NCBI RefSeq assembly: GCF_023283765.1
Contig: NZ_JAKILG010000002.1
Location: 153,313-217,312, forward strand
From: Shewanella profunda
GTDB taxonomy: Bacteria > Pseudomonadota > Gammaproteobacteria > Enterobacterales > Shewanellaceae
Reading direction: 5' to 3'
DNA length: 64,000 bases
The translations under genes were made by a program, and so were the position numbers. The notes beneath the pieces are model-generated. The model searched no databases and was not told where the DNA came from. It was given only the letters and a program-made list of their open reading frames with translations. Of this stretch, positions 57,910 through 64,000 are shown in pieces. Position 1 is the stretch's first letter. Every line of letters begins with the position of its first letter.

Positions 57910-59220
57910 TTACTGGCTTTTCAGATAAACGCTAGGTTTAGTGCGACACACAACCCATGCTGGATACAAGCCAGCCAACAAGGCTGTGCCTACCGCAATA
58001 CTTGGGGTGATAATCCACATACTCGCCGATAAATGGGTTAAACCCTTAGAGACCTCAAACTGTGCCGATAAGCCATAAAGCGAAGCGTAGGCCCAAGCCA
58101 GTCCCAGCAAACCACCGAATAAGCCAATCATGCCCACTTCAACCATATATTGAGCGAAGATTTGACCACGGCTAGCACCAATAGCGCGGCGTACACCCAC
58201 TTCGGGCGCTCGCTTGAGGAACTTAGTCAGCATCAAACCTAGTATGTTGACTAAACAAACACTTAAAAACAGCACGCTCAAACCAACTAAGATTTTATTG
58301 TCTTCGGGCACCACATGATTGTATTCAAGCCAAGTCGCCACATCGGAGACTTTGACTGAGTCAGCGGCAGATTTAGTATCCGTAAAACGGCCCAGGGCTT
58401 TTTGCTCCGCCACATAATTGCTGAGCCAAGAACGGTAACTGGCTACTGCGTCTTTATTTGGCAACTCAACCCAATACAGCAACCACACTTTTTCAGAGTT
58501 AAGGCGATCGCTGTAACTATTCATCGTCTCAAACTTCCAACCCGAAGTGTTACCCCATATATCAAACTCTTCGATAGGCGTCAGCGAAAACGGCACAAAA
58601 ATTTGGTCCGTGTCGTTAAAGGCACCGTTAGTGGGATCATAATATTTAGGCTTAGGATCCCAGGCTTCAATCACCCCAACCACTTGATAAGGTTTACGAT
58701 TAAGATAGATAACTTTGCCAACACTGTTTTGACCCGCAAACAACTTTTGATTGAGTTTATCGTTAATCACCACTTGATAAGCAGGTTCAGTGTCGACGGA
58801 TTTATCCCACACGCTACCGTACAAAAATGGTACGTCAAACAGCTTAAAAAAGTCACTGTCCGTCACCCGAATGCTTTCTAAAATAGGTGCAAAATTGGCA
58901 TCCTCCGTTTGCACTGCCATCCCAGTGCGAAACATCGCAGCTTGGCGTTTAGGTAAGGTATTGTTGCGCAGATTCATCACGTCTTGGTAAGTCACTAACG
59001 AGTTAAACTCATCCCAAGAATCAGGACCTTGGCTCCAAAGCTGTACCGCATTTAACTCATCAGAGCGTTCACCCGCAGGATTAAATGACATCATCTTGTA
59101 CACGTTTAACGTGGTGATAGTGATACCGATACCAATGGAAATCGCCAACACCATCAACAGCGACAACACTGGCGTTTTCTTAATGCTGCGCCAAGCTAAA
59201 TCAACATAATAAAAGAACAT
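57910..59220 (-). CDS. MacB/FtsX-family ABC transporter permease, first
   Basis: A 436-residue permease of the same family as its neighbour but clearly different in sequence. An N-terminal helix (LSLLMVLAISIGIGITITTL) is followed by a periplasmic domain of about 260 residues, and then by three C-terminal helices with the FtsX motif RAPEVGVRRAIGASRGQIFAQYMVE. AAGGAT precedes the ATG. It lies 11 bp after the ATPase gene. Confidence 0.88.
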   Translation of the reverse strand: MFFYYVDLAWRSIKKTPVLSLLMVLAISIGIGITITTLNVYKMMSFNPAGERSDELNAVQLWSQGPDSWDEFNSLVTYQDVMNLRNNTLPKRQAAMFRTGMAVQTEDANFAPILESIRVTDSDFFKLFDVPFLYGSVWDKSVDTEPAYQVVINDKLNQKLFAGQNSVGKVIYLNRKPYQVVGVIEAWDPKPKYYDPTNGAFNDTDQIFVPFSLTPIEEFDIWGNTSGWKFETMNSYSDRLNSEKVWLLYWVELPNKDAVASYRSWLSNYVAEQKALGRFTDTKSAADSVKVSDVATWLEYNHVVPEDNKILVGLSVLFLSVCLVNILGLMLTKFLKRAPEVGVRRAIGASRGQIFAQYMVEVGMIGLFGGLLGLAWAYASLYGLSAQFEVSKGLTHLSASMWIITPSIAVGTALLAGLYPAWVVCRTKPSVYLKSQ

Positions 59221-59231
59221 AATGCATATCC

Positions 59232-59981
59232 TTAACGGTCGGCGTTGGCGACAAGTTTGTCGATATCAGTCGCAGCATTGATGTCACTGACATGTCGATA
59301 ACCTTGATGATACATAGTAAAGTCACACACTTGGCCATCGACAATTTGAATGTTGCGTTGGGCGCGGCGAGCAAGTTCAGGATCGTGCGTCACCATAATA
59401 ATGGTCGTGCCCGCTTGATTGATATTCTCAAGTAACTCCATCACTTGACGCGCCATTAGGCTATCGAGGTTCCCCGTAGGTTCGTCGGCGAGTAGGAAAC
59501 GAGGCTCACCAGCCAAAGCGCGGGCAATTGCCACCCTTTGTTGTTGTCCACCCGATAACTGAGTGGGTAAATGTTTAAGGCGAGATGCGAGACCAACTTG
59601 CTCTAATGCCTCTTGTACACGACGTTGACGCTCCTTGGCATTAAAACCACGGTAGCGCAGCGGCACTTCGATATTTTCTGCCAAGTTAAGATCAGGAATT
59701 AAGTTAAAGCCTTGGAAAATAAAGCCAATTTTCTCATTACGGATAGTGGCGCTCTTGTTATCGCTCAAGTTAGACACGTTAATCCCATCGAGAAAATAGT
59801 CACCGTGGGTAAAACCTTCGAGTAAACCCGCGATATTTAGGAAAGTCGTTTTACCCGAGCCAGAAGGCCCGGTGACGGCCACAAACTCACCTTCGTTTAC
59901 CTCGAGATTAAAATCGCGCAGGGCGTGGGTTTCCACTAAATCCGTTTTAAAAACCTTGCTCACGTTCTTCATTGATAACAT
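59232..59981 (-). CDS. MacB/LolD-family ABC transporter ATP-binding protein
   Basis: A 249-residue ATPase for the two permeases. Walker A TGPSGSGKTTFLN, the Q-loop IFQGFNLIPDL, the signature LSGGQQQRVAIARAL, Walker B LLADEPTGNLDS and the H-loop VTHDPELA are intact. I chose the ATG at 59981 (AAGGAAAT upstream); a longer reading from 60053 adds 24 Arg/Cys-rich residues unlike the family. Confidence 0.93.
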   Translation of the reverse strand: MLSMKNVSKVFKTDLVETHALRDFNLEVNEGEFVAVTGPSGSGKTTFLNIAGLLEGFTHGDYFLDGINVSNLSDNKSATIRNEKIGFIFQGFNLIPDLNLAENIEVPLRYRGFNAKERQRRVQEALEQVGLASRLKHLPTQLSGGQQQRVAIARALAGEPRFLLADEPTGNLDSLMARQVMELLENINQAGTTIIMVTHDPELARRAQRNIQIVDGQVCDFTMYHQGYRHVSDINAATDIDKLVANADR

Positions 59982-60079
59982 GCTAATTTCCTTTAAATAA
60001 TCAAATCTATTTTGCGCCCAGACTCTGCGTCTACACCTTAGGCATCGACTCATGCACTACCATGAGCAGCGAGCCTTCA

Positions 60080-60343
60080 TCAGCCAAAGAATGGCTCGAC
60101 AACACACTCTAAAAGCCACACGAGGGCACGCTGCATAACATTGGCGGTTTCGATAGAAACCTCACCCACTTGGTGAACCTCACCCAAAGGATTGGTCCAT
60201 TCCAGCAAATTCAGTCCGAGGAAGAACCAGCTATTGGGCTCACCGATACTCAATTCCACCGCAACTACCAGTAACAATAAGGCCAGTACTCCAAACATTT
60301 TGGATGACATCAATACACTGATATCAAATTGTTTATCACGCAT
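60080..60343 (-). CDS. Small membrane protein in the export operon
   Basis: An 87-residue protein with a hydrophobic helix at about 16-33 (FGVLALLLLVVAVELSI). A Trp-rich periplasmic-type segment (PNSWFFLGLNLLEWTN) and an amphipathic C-terminal helix (VMQRALVWLLECVVEPFFG) follow. AAAGGAG precedes the ATG. It sits between the membrane-fusion protein and ATPase genes, on the same strand. It could be an accessory subunit or the exported substrate; the sequence does not decide. Confidence 0.6.
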   Translation of the reverse strand: MRDKQFDISVLMSSKMFGVLALLLLVVAVELSIGEPNSWFFLGLNLLEWTNPLGEVHQVGEVSIETANVMQRALVWLLECVVEPFFG

Positions 60344-60462
60344 ATCCGGCTCCTTTTCTTGTCTATGCCGCCGTGTTTCTTGTTACTACTGCGAGTCACT
60401 ACAAATAGTCACTAGGCGGTTAAATTCATCACATCGTTTTTAGTCATTTACGAATATCGGTA

Positions 60463-61770
60463 TCAATGAATTCTGACCTGCTCTGCACTATTAAAGGGCT
60501 CGAGGCTCGAAATCACCCACTCATCTCCTGCTTTGCCGCCATCGAGCACTTCCACTTGGCTCAGGCTGGTACTGCCGAGTTTAATCTGACGGCGACTGGC
60601 TAAATCACCCTCGACTTGGTAAGTCTCATCGCCACCGCCGCTAGTCATAAAGGCGCCACGTTTTACCATAAGAACATTGGGTCTGTGCTCTAACAAGACT
60701 CGGGCCGAGATGCGTTGATTCTGGCGCAGTGTTAGGCTGTCGCTTTGGTCAAATTGCACCCTAGCGGTCACTTCACGGTTACGCACTTCAGGGGAGATGG
60801 ACGATAACTTGCCCATTAACTTAATACTGCCAAAACTCAACTCGACTTCCATGCCTAAACCCAGATCATCCGCATAGGACTCAGGCACGGCTAACTCGGC
60901 CTCATAGGCACTTAAATCAACGACGGTTAAAATCGGTTGATTGGCGCTAAGACGGGTTTTCTGCTCAGTGATCCAGTTACCGATAATGCCGTTAACGGGT
61001 GCGACAATATTCAAGGCATCGACTTGGCGTTCTAGCTCGCGTACCGCAAGGGCCTGACGCTCAACTTCTAACGCTTTGTTTTTAATTTCAAAGGTTAACG
61101 TATCTTTCGTTAACGCCACTTCCTGCTGTGCATGCTTAAACTTCAGCTTGGCTTTGTGTAAATCATCTTTGCCCTTTTCATAATCAATCTGACCAATAAG
61201 TTGACTTTGAATAAGCAGCTCTCCGCGTCGGCTTTCCCTATCGGCCGCTTCAAGATCGACCGTTGCCATATCTAAGGTTTGATAAGCTTGTAATTGATCG
61301 CGTCTCGCATCCAACTTAGCGCGCTCTAATGCACTCTCCATTCCTGCTAGTACGGACTTGGCTTGCTCTAACTGGTTAGTGAGTCTTGGACTATCGAGTT
61401 TGGCGACCACATCGCCTTTTTTGACGGTATCGCCAGGATTACTGAGCAGAGTGACGGTTCCTTCCTCTGTGCTATACAAAATCGGCGCATTGGCCGCCAC
61501 GATTTTACCTGTGGTCGCCACATCGCGGGTTAATGTCCCCATATAGAGTGTTGCCGTAGTGATATCGCTGCGGCTAAGGGATTTGCTTACATTATCAGAG
61601 CCTAAACTCGCCCACACTAAGGCGCTGACTAATAAGGCGCAACCGCCAATCAACAGAGGTAACTTAAGACGTTTAATGGTCGATGGCACAAGTACAGTAT
61701 CTTGGCCGCTAGTATCTTTAATCATCGCTTGGCTCGCTTCTCTGTTGGGATCATCAGTGCCGGAACGCAT
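60463..61770 (-). CDS. HlyD/MacA-family membrane-fusion protein
   Basis: The periplasmic adaptor of the exporter. It has one N-terminal membrane helix (about 38-57, LLIGGCALLVSALVWASLG). A lipoyl half-motif (TVTLLSNPGDTVKKGDVVAKLDSP) is followed by a long coiled-coil hairpin (about 130-235, Gln/Glu/Arg-rich). The second lipoyl half (VNGIIGNWITEQKTRLSANQP) and the beta-barrel domain come next. It is the first gene of the cluster behind the sigma-54-type promoter. The start is uncertain: ATG 61770 is used, but ATG 61725 is possible. No TolC-type gene lies nearby. Confidence 0.88.
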   Translation of the reverse strand: MRSGTDDPNREASQAMIKDTSGQDTVLVPSTIKRLKLPLLIGGCALLVSALVWASLGSDNVSKSLSRSDITTATLYMGTLTRDVATTGKIVAANAPILYSTEEGTVTLLSNPGDTVKKGDVVAKLDSPRLTNQLEQAKSVLAGMESALERAKLDARRDQLQAYQTLDMATVDLEAADRESRRGELLIQSQLIGQIDYEKGKDDLHKAKLKFKHAQQEVALTKDTLTFEIKNKALEVERQALAVRELERQVDALNIVAPVNGIIGNWITEQKTRLSANQPILTVVDLSAYEAELAVPESYADDLGLGMEVELSFGSIKLMGKLSSISPEVRNREVTARVQFDQSDSLTLRQNQRISARVLLEHRPNVLMVKRGAFMTSGGGDETYQVEGDLASRRQIKLGSTSLSQVEVLDGGKAGDEWVISSLEPFNSAEQVRIH

Positions 61771-61804
61771 CAACGGACACTATTGGAAATCTCTACCATA
61801 GAGA

Positions 61805-61822
61805 TAGCAAAGCCTATGCCAA
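61805..61822 (-). promoter_or_regulatory. Sigma-54-type promoter of the export/two-component operon
   Basis: On the minus strand TTGGCATAGGCTTTGCTA fits the sigma-54 consensus TGGCAC-N5-TTGCW, with the essential GG and GC dinucleotides at the required 10-base spacing. It lies about 35 bases upstream of the membrane-fusion gene start. Confidence 0.8.
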
Positions 61823-61872
61823 ACAAGTAAAAACATTTATTTTCAAACTGTTAAGCAAAACTCACCGCTGAA

Positions 61873-61935
61873 AGTGTCCGCGGACACTGGAGCTTTATTT
61901 AAAAGTGTCCGCAGCAGTGAAATGAAAAGTGTCCG
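61873..61935 (-). promoter_or_regulatory. Upstream activator sites (AGTGTCCG repeats)
   Basis: The octamer AGTGTCCG occurs as a perfect 16-bp palindrome at 61873-61888 and as single copies at 61904-61911 and 61928-61935. A further inverted copy (CGGACACT) lies between promoter and gene at 61774-61781. The cluster is 50-115 bases upstream of the sigma-54 promoter, the usual place for NtrC-family activator sites, so it probably binds the operon's own regulator. The rest of the 61823-62077 gap shows no gene and must contain the pyrC promoter. Confidence 0.75.
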
Positions 61936-62077
61936 ATTGAGAAAAGCGGTTCCTAGAAGCTAAAACCTAGGACCTCGATTTATTAGTCGAAAAAGCCGAG
62001 TTTCCCTTTACAGTAAAATCCTTGCCACATAAGATCCTGCCACCCTCGCAGCAAAAACGATCAAAAGACCAAACCCT

Positions 62078-63109
62078 ATGACCACAATAACAATCACTCG
62101 CCCAGACGACTGGCATATTCATTTAAGAGACGGCGCCCAGCTTAAAGATACTGCGCGCGACATCAGCCGCTATATGGGCCGCGCCATCATCATGCCAAAC
62201 TTAGTGCCACCCGCTATCGATACCGAAACCGCACTGGCCTATTACGATCGCATTAAAGCGCAGGTGCCCGCGAGCTCACAGTTCGAACCTTTGATGGTGT
62301 TGTATTTAACCGACAAAACCAGCCCAGATGAAATCCGCAAGGCCAAAGCTTCGGGTAAAATTGTCGCAGCTAAACTCTACCCTGCGGGCGCGACGACTAA
62401 CTCAGATTCCGGCGTGACCGATGTTAAAAACATCTATCCCGTACTCCAAGCCATGCAAGAAGTCGGCATGCTGTTTTTAGTCCACGGTGAAGTCACAGAT
62501 TCAGCGATTGATATTTTCGACCGTGAGCGTGTCTTCATTGAAAATATCTTAAGTAAAATTGTCGCCGATTTCCCCGCGCTTAAAATCGTGCTTGAACATA
62601 TCACCACTAAAGATGCGGTCGATTTTGTCACCCAAGCCTCTGATAATGTGGCCGCGACCATCACAGCGCATCACTTACTGTATAACCGCAACCACATGCT
62701 AGCTGGCGGTATTCGCCCACATTTTTACTGCCTGCCGATTTTAAAACGCAACAGCCACCAGCAGGCGTTATTAGCGGCTGCGGCAAGCGGCAGCAAGAAG
62801 TTTTTCCTCGGTACAGATTCGGCGCCCCACGCTAAAGATAAGAAAGAAGCCGCCTGTGGCTGCGCGGGCTCCTACACGGCCCACGCCGCCATTGAGCTGT
62901 ATACCGAAGTGTTTGAGTCGGTCAATGCGCTGGATAAACTCGAAGCCTTCGCCAGCTTTAATGGCCCAGATTTTTACCATCTGCCACGCAATGCCGATAC
63001 CATCACGCTGGTCAAAAAGTCATGGGATATCCCCGCAACTTACCCGTTGGGCGATACTAACGTAGTGCCTATTCGTGCTGGAGAAGCCATTGATTGGCAA
63101 GTTAAATAA
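62078..63109 (+). CDS. pyrC: Dihydroorotase (type II)
   Basis: PyrC cyclises carbamoyl aspartate to dihydroorotate in pyrimidine synthesis. It is 343 residues. The zinc motif DWHIHLRDG is at the N-terminus; [13 protein letters not shown] contains the Lys expected to be carbamylated (about residue 99). LVHGEV and VLEHITT supply the further His ligands, and GTDSAPH the catalytic Asp. Its length and pattern fit the class II enzyme of E. coli. Single gene with its own terminator. Confidence 0.97.
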   Translation: MTTITITRPDDWHIHLRDGAQLKDTARDISRYMGRAIIMPNLVPPAIDTETALAYYDRIKAQVPASSQFEPLMVLYLTDKTSPDEIRKAKASGKIVAAKLYPAGATTNSDSGVTDVKNIYPVLQAMQEVGMLFLVHGEVTDSAIDIFDRERVFIENILSKIVADFPALKIVLEHITTKDAVDFVTQASDNVAATITAHHLLYNRNHMLAGGIRPHFYCLPILKRNSHQQALLAAAASGSKKFFLGTDSAPHAKDKKEAACGCAGSYTAHAAIELYTEVFESVNALDKLEAFASFNGPDFYHLPRNADTITLVKKSWDIPATYPLGDTNVVPIRAGEAIDWQVK

Positions 63110-63129
63110 GCCTTAAGTCTTTAACATCA

Positions 63130-63152
63130 AGTCGCCTACGGGCGACTTTTTT
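63130..63152 (+). terminator. pyrC terminator
   Basis: Stem AGTCGCC / GGGCGACT with a three-base loop, followed by a run of T, 20 bases after the pyrC stop codon. Confidence 0.88.
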
Positions 63153-63240
63153 ATCAGATTTTGATTTTTAATCCACAATCGGTCAGTATCCAGCGTTTAG
63201 AATACGGCCCTTACTTATCACCTTTTAAGAGAAAATCAGT

Positions 63241-64000
63241 ATGCCCACAAGGATGTTATTCTCCGTTTTATCTTCAAGCCTGTTGCTGAGCGCCACGATC
63301 TCTTTGCCGACCTTTGCGGCCAATGAACTCACAGGGATCTGGCAGGGACAGTTAGGTAAAAGCAAGGTCAGAGTTTGTTTTAATCAATATGGAACAGGCA
63401 GTTATTACTATCAGCGCTACTTAACGCCGATAAGACTCGAGCAGCAAGATGAATTGTGGAAAGAAGAAGGCAATACCGGAAATTGGCAGTTTGATAGTGT
63501 CACACCACAAAAACTGAGCGGCCATTGGTTTAAAGATAGCGCGAGTAAATCGTTACCTGTGCAACTTGAGCGAGAAATCAGCCCAGATAAGGTCGAGGAT
63601 TGTGGTGCCGATGCTTACAATCTACCGCTAGAAACCACGCCAAAACTCAGCCGAGGTAAATGGCAAAGCTACGAAAATATTGAGTATCGCCCGCTGACGT
63701 TTGGCACAGATGTAGGTATCGAATTTAAAGGCCCACAAACGGGTATATTGGCAATTAATCAATGGCTTGAACATAAGCTCACCGATGAAGCACAACTAGC
63801 ACAAACCTTTGACACTCGCCGCAGAATGCTGGCACAAATGGGCAGTTTTGTAACTGACGAAACCTTTGCCGAACCGATTTTTATTAATCAACCTGAACTC
63901 GGGATAAGAAAATTTGAACTAATAGCCCTCCAAGTGATCGGATCTTTCGACCAAGAGAAACCCCATCACACCGGAGGGCCTATGCATAAATTAGTGGAAG
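63241..64000 (+). CDS. Secreted protein of unknown function, cut by the window end
   Basis: An open frame runs from the ATG at 63241 to the last base with no stop, so at least 253 residues are encoded and the C-terminus is missing. The first 27 residues are a signal peptide (MLFSVLSSSLLLSATISLPTFA core). The mature part starts NELTGIWQGQLGKSKVRVCF, which resembles the opening strand of small beta-barrel or lipocalin-like secreted proteins. Two Cys (VRVCFNQ, VEDCGAD) may form a disulfide. AAGAGAAAA precedes the ATG. No family is recognised. Confidence 0.75.
   Translation, partial: MPTRMLFSVLSSSLLLSATISLPTFAANELTGIWQGQLGKSKVRVCFNQYGTGSYYYQRYLTPIRLEQQDELWKEEGNTGNWQFDSVTPQKLSGHWFKDSASKSLPVQLEREISPDKVEDCGADAYNLPLETTPKLSRGKWQSYENIEYRPLTFGTDVGIEFKGPQTGILAINQWLEHKLTDEAQLAQTFDTRRRMLAQMGSFVTDETFAEPIFINQPELGIRKFELIALQVIGSFDQEKPHHTGGPMHKLVE

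Noticed and set aside
58402..58881. 159-codon plus-strand frame across the first permease gene
   Set aside because: Antisense to a clear permease; no SD, and a basic low-quality composition.

Overview
The window is a chromosomal segment of a gammaproteobacterium, most probably a Shewanella. This rests on recalled protein similarity and on the gene set: a riboswitch-led cobinamide-salvage cluster, metH, dnaKJ, proBA, carAB/dapB, a curli secretion module and pyrC. No search was run. Core genes have moderate GC. The stretch from about 26.6 to 34.6 kb is visibly AT-rich and accessory.

Layout. 0-8.5 kb (minus strand): carB, carA, dapB, an FKBP-type isomerase (fklB), an M48 metalloprotease lipoprotein and a DEAD-box helicase. 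9-11.7 kb (plus): a GldA-type dehydrogenase and a succinate-semialdehyde-type dehydrogenase. 11.8-20.8 kb (minus): cobalamin uptake and cobinamide salvage (riboswitch, btuD, btuC, cobT, cobS, cobU, a decayed cobQ, cobO, a DUF2235 gene, btuF), with cobC upstream of the riboswitch. metH (21-24.8 kb, plus) is the likely consumer of the cobalamin and sits behind tandem MetJ-like boxes.

24.8-35.1 kb is the accessory zone. It holds inverted-repeat-bounded intergenic elements, hairpins sharing a constant ATCCAT loop, a tandem 50-bp repeat, a secreted/membrane cassette of unknown function, an IS256-family element and a two-gene locus recognised as a Kiwa-type anti-phage system (kwaA/kwaB). The Kiwa genes are interrupted by apparent single-base losses in homopolymers, including a G9 tract in kwaA. 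A 951-residue lipoprotein follows.

35.2-44.7 kb returns to core genes: dnaJ and dnaK with two sigma-32-like promoters, an EamA transporter, ybaK, a small membrane protein behind a palindrome, proA/proB and a purine permease. 44.8-53.1 kb mixes a winged-helix protein, a periplasmic binding protein, a Usp protein, a SpoIIAA-like protein, an aldehyde dehydrogenase/TetR pair with a 28-bp operator, a lipoprotein hydrolase, a DUF2975/Xre pair and csgEFG.

53.4-61.8 kb is one long minus-strand cluster: a membrane-fusion protein, a small membrane protein, a MacB-like ABC transporter, an NtrC-family regulator and its kinase. It is preceded by a sigma-54-type promoter and repeated AGTGTCCG boxes, which suggests a self-activating export system. 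pyrC and a partial secreted protein close the window. No rRNA, tRNA or CRISPR array was seen.
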